Notes: a model not told the origin generated them from the letters alone. A stretch of 64,000 nt of DNA from an uncultured Bacteroidota bacterium (GCA_937872515.1 CALMSX010000083.1:62001-126000); one strand, 5' to 3'; positions 47,972-57,284 are shown, counted from the first letter of the stretch. Program-made: numbers and translations.

Positions 47972-48049
47972 CTGAGGTTTTTATCTTATGCAATATTAAG
48001 GATACTTAGTGTAAAAATGACAAGATGCTAATGATTTTATCAGGTATTT

Positions 48050-48559
48050 TTACAACTCAGGTAGTCCTGTGAGGTTATTGGTCAATCTCCTGAGGTAATT
48101 GGATTTTAAACAATATTGAGCAATTTGAGAAAGGGAATTATCCCACAGTCCTTTGTCATAATCGTCTAACGCAGCCTGGACCTCCAGTCTTAGCGCTTTT
48201 TTTTTATTTTCGAGCTCATCTGCCATTTTGCTGATTGCTGCATGATCTTGCTCTAACCTTATTTCCGCAATCTCTTCATTTATGTCCATCATTTCACCCA
48301 AAAATTCGGGTGTAAGAGTCAAATGGTTCAGTTGGAACCCATGCAATCCTAGCAGATAGGGGAAAAGAGATGTTTCTTTTGAAAGTGTATGATAGGCTTC
48401 ATTGTTGTAAGCAGTCATCTCTTCCATTTTTTCAACATCCAAAAGATGGACGTTTAAATCCGGATGCATTTCCCTGCTTTTTTCCAAAAATGCTTTTTTC
48501 ACAACCCCAAGCTGGGGTTGAAAACTTCTGGAAATCCCAAAATGTTCAAAAAAGTCCAT
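48050..48559 (-). CDS. hscB: HscB-type iron-sulfur cluster co-chaperone
   Basis: A 169-residue J-domain protein. The HPD motif is H32-P-D34 in SREMHPDLNVHLL and the C-terminal three-helix scaffold-binding domain follows at ~85-169. HscB delivers the Fe-S scaffold protein IscU to the Hsp70 HscA. Its separation from fdx-iscX at 34 kb shows that the ISC genes are dispersed. It is 8 bp after rseP and shares its transcript. Confidence 0.87.
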   Translation of the reverse strand: MDFFEHFGISRSFQPQLGVVKKAFLEKSREMHPDLNVHLLDVEKMEEMTAYNNEAYHTLSKETSLFPYLLGLHGFQLNHLTLTPEFLGEMMDINEEIAEIRLEQDHAAISKMADELENKKKALRLEVQAALDDYDKGLWDNSLSQIAQYCLKSNYLRRLTNNLTGLPEL

Positions 48560-48567
48560 GGGGTAAG

Positions 48568-49914
48568 TTATCTGAAAAACCTATTGATGTCGAGGCCAAT
48601 TGCCAATAACATCAAGGTTATCAGGATTAAAAATCCGGCAGTGGTTACTACTTCCATAAACTTATCGCTGAATTTTTTACCCGTAATGGATTCAATCAGT
48701 AAAAACAAAACATATCCACCATCCAGGGCAGGAATTGGAAGGATGTTGAAAAAAGCCAGGATTACGCTCAACATGGCTGTAATTCTCCAGAATTTTTCCC
48801 ATGTCCATGATGGGTCGAACAAGGTAGCAACAGAAAATATGCTGCCGAGATTGTCGGTAACATTGATTTTGCCCTTAAACATTTGCCCGAAGGCACTGAT
48901 TTGATCGCTTAAGAATCCGGTACCTTCCTTTACACCTTCAGGCAGGGCCTGCATGAGTGAAAATTTTTCTTTTGATACCGTTAAAAACTGGTCAGGAGCA
49001 GCCAATCCTACACCCAGGGTTGAGGTTGAATCCAACTTTGAGGTCAAAGCTAAGGTGTCAGCACCTCTTATAACACTCAGGCTTACTGTTTCGTTTTTGT
49101 GCCTTCTGATTTCCTGTGCAAATTCATGGGCAAAAACAACATTGGGGTTGTTGTTAATGGCTATAACAACATCTCCTTTCTTTAAGCCGGCCTTCTCCCC
49201 TAGTGAGTTTTCTTTAACGCTTTCAATTTTTTGGGGATATCGAATGGAATAAATCTCCTTGTTTTTATATTCTTTGGTGGTTAATTTTCCTGCCAATTCT
49301 GCAGGTACCTGGAGGTCAATTTCTTGTCCGTTTCTTTGAACTTTGATGACATTGGCATTGTTGAGAACGATTTGTTTTACAGCAAAACCAGCAGAAAACT
49401 TATCCATCGCTACTCCGCCAACCGAAACGATTTTATCACCATCTCTCAGTCCCAGGTTGGTTCCTAAAGAATCTACAGCGATACCATACTTTACATCTGC
49501 ATTTTTGTAATAGGATCTTCCCCAGGTAAACAAAATCATGGCAAAAATGAAGAAACCCAACAAAAAGTTGACCACTACCCCACCAATCATGATGATCAGA
49601 CGCTGCCATGCTGGTTTTGACCTGAATTCCCAAGGTTGTGGAGGTTGTTTAAGTTGTTCAATATCCATGCTTTCATCTACCATTCCTGATATCTTCACAT
49701 AACCACCGAATGGAATCCAACCCAGGCCATATTCTGTGTCTCCTCTTTTTATTTTAAATAAGCTAAACCAGGGATCAAAGAACAAATAAAACTTTTCCAC
49801 TCTGGTGTTAAACCACTTAGCCGGAAAAAAATGCCCGCATTCGTGCAAAACAACCAAAATAGATAAGCTAAGGATTAATTGACCTGCTATGCTTAGAATT
49901 TGAGTAAAGCTCAT
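48568..49914 (-). CDS. rseP: RseP-like site-2 intramembrane protease
   Basis: A 448-residue M50 protease. The zinc motif HECGH is at 24-28 in the first helix. Two PDZ-like regions occupy ~120-330 (SLGTNLGLRDGDKIVSVGG and ENSLGEKAGLKKGDVVIAINN). The third zinc ligand is the LDG motif in FFNILPIPALDGGYVLF. It cleaves transmembrane segments of anti-sigma factors or leader peptides. A promoter and hairpin lie in its 5' leader. Confidence 0.95.
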   Translation of the reverse strand: MSFTQILSIAGQLILSLSILVVLHECGHFFPAKWFNTRVEKFYLFFDPWFSLFKIKRGDTEYGLGWIPFGGYVKISGMVDESMDIEQLKQPPQPWEFRSKPAWQRLIIMIGGVVVNFLLGFFIFAMILFTWGRSYYKNADVKYGIAVDSLGTNLGLRDGDKIVSVGGVAMDKFSAGFAVKQIVLNNANVIKVQRNGQEIDLQVPAELAGKLTTKEYKNKEIYSIRYPQKIESVKENSLGEKAGLKKGDVVIAINNNPNVVFAHEFAQEIRRHKNETVSLSVIRGADTLALTSKLDSTSTLGVGLAAPDQFLTVSKEKFSLMQALPEGVKEGTGFLSDQISAFGQMFKGKINVTDNLGSIFSVATLFDPSWTWEKFWRITAMLSVILAFFNILPIPALDGGYVLFLLIESITGKKFSDKFMEVVTTAGFLILITLMLLAIGLDINRFFR

Positions 49915-49937
49915 ATGATTTTCTTAATATCTTTGTT

Positions 49938-49964
49938 CCACTGTAGTAAAAAACGGTACAGTGG
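49938..49964 (-). promoter_or_regulatory. Hairpin in the 5' leader of rseP
   Basis: CCACTGTA and TACAGTGG form a perfect 8-bp stem around an 11-nt loop, 24 bp upstream of the rseP ATG and inside the predicted transcript leader. There is no T-run, so it is not a simple terminator. It may affect translation or mRNA stability, or be an operator. Confidence 0.4.
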
Positions 49965-49977
49965 CCTGTTAGGTGTG

Positions 49978-50005
49978 CAAAAGTAAATAAATTATTCATT
50001 CCAAA
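49978..50005 (-). promoter_or_regulatory. Promoter for rseP-hscB (TTTG-N16-TACTTTTG)
   Basis: On the minus strand a TTTG (50002-50005) is followed after 16 bp by TACTTTTG (49978-49985), an exact -7 match. The spacing is slightly shorter than the usual 17-21 bp. It is 63 bp before the rseP ATG. Confidence 0.5.
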
Positions 50006-50015
50006 AGTTTTCGTT

Positions 50016-50708
50016 TTGTTCGTTTTTTATTCTGAGGATGTTGAAAATGACCGTGGTACACTGTCTGTTGATGAAATTCACCATTGTATTCATGTGCTTA
50101 GACATAAGGTGGGTGACACCATCTTTGTTGCAGATGGAAAAGGTAAGTTATGTACTTGTGTCATTTTGTCGATCCAAAAGTCTGTATTACATTTTGAAGT
50201 AAAAAAAATAGACAACCTGCCTCTTCCAGGCAGCCAGACGGGTATTGCTATGGCATTTAACAAGTCGATGGAAAGGATGGAGTGGTTGGTGGAAAAAGCA
50301 GTAGAATTGGGAGTTAGTAACATCTACTTATTTGATTGTCAGAGAGCTGAGAGATCTAAAGTCAATGAAGCTAAGTTGTACAAGGTGGCCATATCAGCCA
50401 TGAAACAATCCAGACATGGCTATCTTCCCGAGATCGTGGTTTGTAATGGAATAGACTCCCTTATTTCGATAACCGGACAGTACGACCAGAAGTTTGCAGC
50501 TGTGTGTACAAAAGATCAAGTCCCCTTAACATCATTTTTGACTCAGCCAGGAAAAAGGATTGCAGTAGTAGGGCCTGAGGGTGACTTTACAGATCATGAA
50601 ATTAAGTTATTACTATCTGCTGGGTTCCATGCAGTTTCTTTAGGGCCGACCATTTTGCGATCTGAGACAGCCGGAATGGTGGCTGCCGGCCTACTGAAAC
50701 TGCTCTAA
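50016..50708 (+). CDS. rsmE: 16S rRNA (uracil1498-N3)-methyltransferase RsmE
   Basis: A 230-residue SPOUT methyltransferase that methylates U1498 of 16S rRNA using SAM. The N-terminal PUA-like part has EIHHCIHVLRHKVGDTIFVADGKG. The knot region shows AVVGPEGDFTDHEIKLLLSAG and LGPTILRSETAGMVAAGLL. There is no in-frame ATG at the N-terminus, and the TTG at 50016 (FVFYSEDV) gives the expected start. Confidence 0.93.
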   Translation: MFVFYSEDVENDRGTLSVDEIHHCIHVLRHKVGDTIFVADGKGKLCTCVILSIQKSVLHFEVKKIDNLPLPGSQTGIAMAFNKSMERMEWLVEKAVELGVSNIYLFDCQRAERSKVNEAKLYKVAISAMKQSRHGYLPEIVVCNGIDSLISITGQYDQKFAAVCTKDQVPLTSFLTQPGKRIAVVGPEGDFTDHEIKLLLSAGFHAVSLGPTILRSETAGMVAAGLLKLL

Positions 50709-51029
50709 ACAAAGCCAATTCTAAATAAATTGTTAAAATTTTACAGCCAAATCACCTTTGTAAAGGTCGATCTCATAAAGTTTACTTCACTTTATTGTCG
50801 GCATTTTACCATTTATCAAGCGTTTTTGTGGGTCAACTTTAAATTTTTATTTTTCTATTTTATTGATTAACAATAGCATACAAAAATATTCAATAAATTA
50901 CATATTATGATTATTCATATATTACATATGCCAAAAAATGAATTTGACTGCTCTCGGAAATTGCCGGATACTTGTATTATGAAAATTATTTAAAACCACC
51001 TGATTAAAGAATCAGGAAAAATTTTCAAA

Positions 51030-51049
51030 ATATGTTCATGGGATTATAA
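51030..51049 (+). repeat. 20-bp direct repeat, copy 1
   Basis: ATATGTTCATGGGATTATAA, identical to the copy at 51178-51197 and 148 bp from it. It lies directly before a terminator-like hairpin. Confidence 0.7.
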
Positions 51050-51050
51050 G

Positions 51051-51103
51051 CAATGCTGTGGGTGGAAAACCAAATCCCAAATTTCCTACAGCATTGTTTT
51101 TTT
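51051..51103 (+). terminator. Terminator-like hairpin after repeat copy 1
   Basis: CAATGCTGT (51051-51059) pairs with ACAGCATTG (51088-51096), extended by GGG/CCT pairs, followed by seven T. It could end rsmE transcription or a small RNA. Confidence 0.65.
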
Positions 51104-51177
51104 CAAATGATATTGAGTTTTGCGTTAACATATATCTCCATCCTTGAGCAAGATGGAAACATGACAAGATTTTTTGG

Positions 51178-51197
51178 ATATGTTCATGGGATTATAA
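51178..51197 (+). repeat. 20-bp direct repeat, copy 2
   Basis: Exact second copy of ATATGTTCATGGGATTATAA, again just before a hairpin with a T-run. Confidence 0.7.
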
Positions 51198-51201
51198 TTC
51201 G

Positions 51202-51234
51202 AAAATGGCCTCTGGGGGGAGGCCATTTTTTTTT
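51202..51234 (+). terminator. Strong terminator after repeat copy 2
   Basis: AAAATGGCCTC (51202-51212) pairs with GAGGCCATTTT (51219-51229), 11 bp, with a TGGGGG loop and nine T. The A-run on its left arm allows it to work from both sides, also serving the convergent nuclease gene. Confidence 0.85.
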
Positions 51235-51291
51235 GCCCTTCATCGAAGATTACCGGGCTTTTCAGTCTTGTAAGATCAAATCTCCTTACTA

Positions 51292-52326
51292 CTAATTACT
51301 TTCTTTAACCAATAAGGCGTACACCGGAAAGTGATCGCTGTATCCTCCCTGGTATGTTTCACCACTAAACGTTCGGAAAGGATACCCTTTGTACTGGCCA
51401 AAATTCTGGATTAGGAATTGTTTATTAAAAACAAAGGCTTTTTGATAGTGGTAGCCTTTTTGATTCTTATTGAGGGCTGCGGAGTTAAAAATAAGTTGAT
51501 CGAAGAGACTCCAGGAATCGCGATAGGCATTAGAGCCCAATCCTCTGTTGTAGTAGTCCCACATGGGATTGAATACATCACCTGGGTTAACTTCACTTTG
51601 TTTGAATTTTGCTCTCAGGTGAAGTTTAATGCTTTCGGAGGTAGGGTCATCATTCAAATCCCCCATAATGACCACTTTGTGGTTGGGGTTGACTTTATAA
51701 AGAGAATCAACAATTTGCCTGCAAATTTCGGCCCCTTTATTTCTTTTATAGGCAGAAGCCTCTTCTCCCCCCCTTCTGGATGGCCAGTGGTTAACCAAAA
51801 AAGAAAAGGTATCCCCATCTAGCAATCCTGTTGCGAACAAAATATCCCTTGTAAATTCTCTTTGTCCATTCTCGTAAACCAATAAAGGCACAGATTTGGC
51901 CTCTATTGGAACAAAATGAGCAGGGTTATACATCAAACCTACATCAACCCCTCTCCAGTCGGGGGAATCAAAGTGAATAATTTTATAATTGCGTGAAACG
52001 AGGGCTGGTTGTTTGGCCAAATCTTCCAAAACTCTTTTGTTTTCGATTTCCGAAACTCCAAACACTGAAAGTCCGGCAGGCGTATGTTCTTTGGCGATTT
52101 GACTGATGGCATATGCCATATTTGCTTGCTTTTCAGCATACTTTTCATCGGTCCAGGCATTTTTACCTTCTGGAAGAAAATCTTCGTCATTAATGGTCGT
52201 ATCATTTTCAGTGTCAAACAGGTTTTCCAGGTTGTAAAACCCAATTGCTACCATTTTGAATTTTTGCTGGCCAAAAATTCCACTTGTTAACAAAATGAAA
52301 GTCAGGATACTTAGGTAAGATTTCAA
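51292..52326 (-). CDS. Secreted endonuclease/exonuclease/phosphatase-family protein
   Basis: A 344-residue exported EEP-fold hydrolase with signal peptide MKSYLSILTFILLTSGIFGQQ. Conserved active-site pieces are FYNLENLFD, GVSEIENKRVL, VVIMGDLNDDPTSES and the terminal GGYSDHFPVYALL (catalytic His). EEP enzymes cut phosphodiester or phosphomonoester bonds in nucleic acids, lipids or inositol phosphates. It faces the TonB receptor and DUF5689 genes, a recurring Bacteroidota neighbourhood, which favours an extracellular nuclease. The divergent promoter region is 136 bp. Confidence 0.9.
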   Translation of the reverse strand: MKSYLSILTFILLTSGIFGQQKFKMVAIGFYNLENLFDTENDTTINDEDFLPEGKNAWTDEKYAEKQANMAYAISQIAKEHTPAGLSVFGVSEIENKRVLEDLAKQPALVSRNYKIIHFDSPDWRGVDVGLMYNPAHFVPIEAKSVPLLVYENGQREFTRDILFATGLLDGDTFSFLVNHWPSRRGGEEASAYKRNKGAEICRQIVDSLYKVNPNHKVVIMGDLNDDPTSESIKLHLRAKFKQSEVNPGDVFNPMWDYYNRGLGSNAYRDSWSLFDQLIFNSAALNKNQKGYHYQKAFVFNKQFLIQNFGQYKGYPFRTFSGETYQGGYSDHFPVYALLVKESN

Positions 52327-52411
52327 TTTAAATTTTTTGCGAAAATAGTAAATACAATCTTTCTATTAATATTTAAACGATTGTTTAGCAATTTTTTAAT
52401 GTAAAGCAGGC

Positions 52412-52440
52412 TTTGGTATTGACTTATAGTTGTATTTTTA
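52412..52440 (+). promoter_or_regulatory. Probable promoter for the TonB receptor gene (TTTG-N17-TATTTTTA)
   Basis: TTTG at 52412 and TATTTTTA at 52433-52440, spaced 17 bp, one mismatch from TAnnTTTG. It is 22 bp before the ATG at 52463. Confidence 0.45.
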
Positions 52441-52462
52441 CAGGCTAATTTAAATCAACCTA

Positions 52463-55216
52463 ATGATAAGACGGATTTTGGGCATTTTAGTTACCCTGCT
52501 TTTTGCAATGGGCATACAAGATGCGAAAGCACAGGTTGTTCGGGGAAGAATCATCAATCAAGATGGGAATCCGCTACCCGGAGTACTGCTAGGCGTAACC
52601 GGCAGCGAGGTGCAAGTCAGTACCAATGCAAGTGGGGTATTTCGATTTTTTAATTTGCCCAAAGGCAAGTATGAGCTGATTTCTCTTGAGCCTTCAGTAA
52701 AAATGGAAAAAATGTCATTTGAAATTGAGAATGATGAGCTCAATCTCGGCGATGTTAAAACTACTGAAAATGCCTCTTCAAGCGCAGCATCAGATATTGC
52801 CACCGTAACGATAGACGACCTCCAGTCCATAGATGATGATGACAACTCTGCTATTTCAAGTGTCTTGACTTCTGGAAGGGACCCTTTCGATGAAGCCGCT
52901 ACATTTAACCTCAGTAATGGTCGATTCAGGGCCAGAGGGTACAATAACGAAGATACAGAACTTTACTTTAATGGAATGCCGGCCAATGACCTGGACGATG
53001 GACGGGTATTTTGGAATAGCTGGGGAGGCCTCAATGATGTTACTCGATCTCAATCCAACGTCTTGTCGCTCAGGAACAGCGATTTTTCATTTGGCGGCTT
53101 AAGAGGGGCTACCTTCATTGACATGAGGGCTGCGGTACAAAGGGTTCAAACCCGTTTGGTATACACCATAAGCAATAGAAGTTTTAATCAAAGGGTCATG
53201 CTCACTCATTCGAGCGGGATGCAGCAAAATGGCTGGGCCTACAGTTTTTCGGTTTCGAAAAGATGGGCTGATTCAGGTTATATCAAAGGCACTCATTTTG
53301 ATTCATATGGATACTATGTGGCCATTGATAAGAAGTTAAATTCATCCCATACGCTCAGTTTTATGGCAATTGGTGCCCCATTAAGAAGGGGAAAAACTTC
53401 TGCCGTTGTTAGTGAAATGTTTGAGTTGGCCAACGATAATTTTTACAACCCTAACTGGGGCTACCAAAATGGGGAAGTTCGCAACAGCCGAGAGGATAGA
53501 ATCCACCAGCCGATTGTATCAATGAGACACGATTGGGTGTTGTCTAAGAAAACCCGACTCATGACGGTACTCGGTTACCAATTTGGAAAATATGGCAATA
53601 CCCGATTAGACTGGTACCTTGCGGCAGATCCCAGACCAGATTATTACAGAAAGCTGCCCTCTTATCAAGAAACAGAAGAGGCGAAAGCTGCAGTAACATC
53701 TTTTTTAACTGCCAATGAATCCAATCGTCAGCTGAATTGGGCTGCCATGTATGAGGCCAATAGAATGCGAACAACCACTATCAATGATGTGGACGGTATA
53801 ATTGGTAATAACATCACCGGCAAATCTTCAGCATACATTGTAGAAGAGCAACGTTTTGATGTCAATAAAATGGCCTTTAATTCCATATTAAATTCGCAAC
53901 TTACGGATAAAATTAGTCTAACTGCAGGTGTTCAATTGCTGCGTGAAAGAAATCACAATTTTAAAATTGTTGATGATCTGATGGGGGGAGATTTTTATCT
54001 CGATTTTGATGACTTCGCTCTTCGAGATTTTCCCGGAAATTTGACAGCCCTTCAAAATGACCTCAATCGTCCCAACAGACTGGTGAAAGAAGGTGACATT
54101 TTTGGATTTGACTACGATTTGAATACCTCCAGTTACGGCGCCTGGGCACAAATGGTTTACACTGGCAACAAAAATGATTTGTTCGTTTCTGCCAAATCCG
54201 ACTATGTTTCATTTTATAGAGAAGGTTACATGAAAAACGGCAGGTTTCCCGACAGCTCTTTCGGAAAATCAGCCGTCAATGATTTTTTGACCTATGCTTT
54301 TAAAGTGGGAGACACATATAAAATAAACGGTAGAAACTACCTTTATGGTGTCTTATCCTATCGCACCAGGGCACCGTTTTCAAGGTTTGCCTACCTTTCG
54401 GCCAGAATCAGGGACGAGGTGGTTTCCAACCTGACAACTGAAAAAATTTCTGCTGCTGAAGGTGGCTATATTTTCAGATTCTCAGGGATTTCAGGAAGAT
54501 TATCTGCTTATTATTCACAGTTTGATGATCAGATTGAAAATATATCTTATTACCACGATGAGTTGAGAACTTTTGTAAATTATGTCACTTCCGATATAAG
54601 CAAAAGACACAGCGGGGTTGAATTGGGTTTAAACACCAAAGTATCTACTACTTTTTCAATTGAAGCTGCCTTGGCATATGGTAAGTATGTTTATACCAAC
54701 CGACCAGTAGCTACGATCACGCAGGACAACAGTAGTAAAGTGGTAGATGAAGGAAAAGTTATCTATCTTAAAAATTACAGGGTCCCCGGTGTTCCTCAAA
54801 CCGCAGCTACCTTAGGATTTAATTACAATTCACCAGATTTTTGGTTTCTCAGTGCCAATGTCAATTACTTTGATCAAAATTATGTGGATACCAATTTTGA
54901 CAGACGAACTGCCGGAGCAGTAGATTTGGTTGATAAAGATGAAAATCCTGAAAAATTCTATGAAATTATTGGACAGGAAAAGTTGCCCTCACAATTTACG
55001 GTAGATTTCCTAGCAGGTTATTCATATAAATTTGGAAAATACATTGTGGGAGGAACCCTCAGTGTAGGCAATGTTTTGGACAATCAGGATTTTATTACCA
55101 GCGGTTTTGAACAGAACCGATATGACTTTATAACCAAAGATGTAGATAAATTCCCGGCCAAATATTGGTATGGATACGGAAGAAACTACTCATTGAACCT
55201 TTATTTAAGATTTTAA
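52463..55216 (+). CDS. TonB-dependent outer-membrane receptor with carboxypeptidase-like N-terminal domain
   Basis: A 917-residue receptor with signal peptide MIRRILGILVTLLFAMGIQDAKAQ. Residues ~25-100 are a carboxypeptidase-D-like regulatory domain (VVRGRIINQDGNPLPGVLLGV). A plug-like domain follows (RFRARGYNNEDTELYFNGMPAND) and a ~22-strand barrel extends to the C-terminal LNLYLRF. TonB systems import substrates too large for porins. There is no SusD gene beside it; the DUF5689 lipoprotein 16 bp downstream takes that place, so it is not a standard SusCD pair. Confidence 0.93.
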   Translation: MIRRILGILVTLLFAMGIQDAKAQVVRGRIINQDGNPLPGVLLGVTGSEVQVSTNASGVFRFFNLPKGKYELISLEPSVKMEKMSFEIENDELNLGDVKTTENASSSAASDIATVTIDDLQSIDDDDNSAISSVLTSGRDPFDEAATFNLSNGRFRARGYNNEDTELYFNGMPANDLDDGRVFWNSWGGLNDVTRSQSNVLSLRNSDFSFGGLRGATFIDMRAAVQRVQTRLVYTISNRSFNQRVMLTHSSGMQQNGWAYSFSVSKRWADSGYIKGTHFDSYGYYVAIDKKLNSSHTLSFMAIGAPLRRGKTSAVVSEMFELANDNFYNPNWGYQNGEVRNSREDRIHQPIVSMRHDWVLSKKTRLMTVLGYQFGKYGNTRLDWYLAADPRPDYYRKLPSYQETEEAKAAVTSFLTANESNRQLNWAAMYEANRMRTTTINDVDGIIGNNITGKSSAYIVEEQRFDVNKMAFNSILNSQLTDKISLTAGVQLLRERNHNFKIVDDLMGGDFYLDFDDFALRDFPGNLTALQNDLNRPNRLVKEGDIFGFDYDLNTSSYGAWAQMVYTGNKNDLFVSAKSDYVSFYREGYMKNGRFPDSSFGKSAVNDFLTYAFKVGDTYKINGRNYLYGVLSYRTRAPFSRFAYLSARIRDEVVSNLTTEKISAAEGGYIFRFSGISGRLSAYYSQFDDQIENISYYHDELRTFVNYVTSDISKRHSGVELGLNTKVSTTFSIEAALAYGKYVYTNRPVATITQDNSSKVVDEGKVIYLKNYRVPGVPQTAATLGFNYNSPDFWFLSANVNYFDQNYVDTNFDRRTAGAVDLVDKDENPEKFYEIIGQEKLPSQFTVDFLAGYSYKFGKYIVGGTLSVGNVLDNQDFITSGFEQNRYDFITKDVDKFPAKYWYGYGRNYSLNLYLRF

Positions 55217-55232
55217 GAAATAACAACAACAC

Positions 55233-57284
55233 ATGAAATTCAGAATTATTCTTTTATTATTTCTGGGGACATTATTAAGCATGCAATCATGCGTTAATGG
55301 AGACTTTGACGAACCCCCTTCTGAGACCGTAGATCCAGACATAAAAGCGGATCAAATAGTTACACTTCAGGATGTAATGTCAAAATATGTTGAAGGAAGT
55401 TTTGTCAAACTTGATTTAGATAAATACGTTCAGGCAGTTGTCGTAGCTGATGATGAGAGCGGTAATTTTTACAAGACCATCGTTGTGGAAGATGAGAACT
55501 CAGAGTTGGGTATCAGCATCCTGATTGATGAAGTTGAGCTCTACAATTTTCTACCAGTTGGCAGAAGGGTTTTTGTACACCTCAAAGATTTGTGGATTGG
55601 TGACTATAACGGACTGCCACAAATGGGATATGGACCTTACATCGATAACAATCGCCAGAGGATGTCTTCCATACCATCTACGATCTTTAAAGATGTCGTT
55701 ATTCCCGGTGTGTCGGGCTTAACTGTAAGCCCCAGGGAAGTTACCATAGGTCAGCTAAATGACAATATGTTAAACACCCTTGTTAAAATCAAAGACATTG
55801 AATTTGAAAACCCGGGTCAAACCTATGCTGATGCAGTAACCCAGTCTACGTTGAATAGAAATCTGGTAACCTGTAGCAGTCAGGAAATTATACTAAGATC
55901 CAGTGGATTTGCTGATTTTGCAGGAACAACTGTACCTTCAGGAAAAGGAACCATCACATCGATCTATAGCATTTTTGGGTCAGATCAGCAATTGATGATT
56001 CGCGATTTGAATGATGTTGACATGAATGGTCCCAGGTGTGGTGCTACCGCAGGAGATGAGCCAAGGATATCGATTCAGGATTTAAAAAATGTATATAAGG
56101 GCAGCACTACAACCGCGCCCAAAGCTTATATCCAGGGTGTTGTAATATCTGATTCCAAGTACAAAAATATTACCAGCAGAAACCTTGTTATCCAGGATGG
56201 GGACCATGGCATTGTGATCAGGTTTACAGCAGACCATGCCTATCAGTTAGGCCAGGAATTAAAAATTGTAGTAACAGATCAGGAGGTTTCAGAATTCAAT
56301 GGCCTACTTCAGGTAAATAATGTACCGCTTGCTTACACTACTTTGGTGGGTACAGGCACCCTGCCAACACCAAAAGTATTAACGTTGAAACAAGTGGCTG
56401 ATAATCACCCATTGTATGAATCAACGCTCGTCAATATTAAAGATGTTGAAGCTAGTAGTCCAGGCATTTATAGTGGAAATGTTAATATCCAGGATGGTAC
56501 TACCAGTATGATTTTGAGAACATCCAGCACGGCTACATTTGCAAATAGTTCTGTTCCTTCCGGTAAATTTAATGTTATAGCCATTGTTTCTGAATTTACA
56601 TCAAACGGCAATTTTACACCGCAATTGAATCTTAGGAATACTACAGATGTTACCGGCGGCACTCCCGGAGGAGGAGGTGGCGGTGGAAGTAAAATCACGG
56701 TTCAGGATCTCAGATCAAAATATCTGGGAACCAAAACCACAGCCCCAGATGGTTACATCCAGGGAGTAGTTACATCTGATGCAAGCGGTAAAAATATCAC
56801 TGCCAAAAATTTGGTGATCCAGGAAGGCAACTTTGGAATTGTTGTTAGATTAACTACTGACAACACCATTCCTATTGGAAAAGAAGTCAAAATAGTAACA
56901 AACGGTATCGAATTGTCAGAATTTAACAAGCTTTTGCAACTCAACAATGTGCCTGTTGCCAACGTAACCATCATTGGTGATGGTAGTTTACCCACGCCAA
57001 GAGTAGCCACAATTGCGCAAATAACTGCCGACTTTGAAAACTATGAATCGACCCTTGTAACTGTAAATAATGCTATTATTACCGGAGCAGCTACATTGTC
57101 TGGAACACTAAAGGTAAATGATGGAACTGGTCAGATTGATTTATTCACCAGAAGTGATGCAGCATTTGCAGGCACCAGTACCCCACAGGGAAGTAAAACC
57201 ATTACAGCAATCGTTTCTGAGTTCACAACAGGTGCTACACCAGGCTACCAATTGAACCTAAGAAACATCAATGATGTTAAGTAA
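55233..57284 (+). CDS. DUF5689 lipoprotein with three tandem OB-like repeats
   Basis: A 683-residue lipoprotein with signal peptide and lipobox in GTLLSMQSC. Residues ~43-270 are a DUF5689-type domain. Two further, closely related ~200-residue repeats follow at ~283-472 and ~487-683 (each with TTAPKAYIQGVVISD- or TTAPDGYIQGVVTSD-type starts, KNLVIQ-G-GIVVR, LSEFN-LLQ-NNVP and a YESTLV-V block). A glycine-rich linker GGTPGGGGGGGS separates repeats two and three. The repeated short-strand pattern resembles OB folds. It is cotranscribed with the TonB receptor and is presumably its surface-bound capture lipoprotein. Confidence 0.85.
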   Translation: MKFRIILLLFLGTLLSMQSCVNGDFDEPPSETVDPDIKADQIVTLQDVMSKYVEGSFVKLDLDKYVQAVVVADDESGNFYKTIVVEDENSELGISILIDEVELYNFLPVGRRVFVHLKDLWIGDYNGLPQMGYGPYIDNNRQRMSSIPSTIFKDVVIPGVSGLTVSPREVTIGQLNDNMLNTLVKIKDIEFENPGQTYADAVTQSTLNRNLVTCSSQEIILRSSGFADFAGTTVPSGKGTITSIYSIFGSDQQLMIRDLNDVDMNGPRCGATAGDEPRISIQDLKNVYKGSTTTAPKAYIQGVVISDSKYKNITSRNLVIQDGDHGIVIRFTADHAYQLGQELKIVVTDQEVSEFNGLLQVNNVPLAYTTLVGTGTLPTPKVLTLKQVADNHPLYESTLVNIKDVEASSPGIYSGNVNIQDGTTSMILRTSSTATFANSSVPSGKFNVIAIVSEFTSNGNFTPQLNLRNTTDVTGGTPGGGGGGGSKITVQDLRSKYLGTKTTAPDGYIQGVVTSDASGKNITAKNLVIQEGNFGIVVRLTTDNTIPIGKEVKIVTNGIELSEFNKLLQLNNVPVANVTIIGDGSLPTPRVATIAQITADFENYESTLVTVNNAIITGAATLSGTLKVNDGTGQIDLFTRSDAAFAGTSTPQGSKTITAIVSEFTTGATPGYQLNLRNINDVK

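Larger units (their letters stand above)
50709..51291. other. Long non-coding interval with repeats and hairpins
   Basis: 583 bp between convergent rsmE and a nuclease gene. No frame has protein-like composition. Structures seen: ACCTTT-GT-AAAGGT dyad (50754-50767), a 7-bp stem-loop CCTGATT-AAAG-AATCAGG (50999-51016), a 20-bp direct repeat in two copies and a terminator-like hairpin after each. Candidate for one or two small RNAs. Confidence 0.55.

Noticed and set aside
51053..51295. 80-residue open frame across the repeat interval
   Set aside because: It runs through both hairpins and the T-runs, has no protein-like composition and overlaps the convergent nuclease end.
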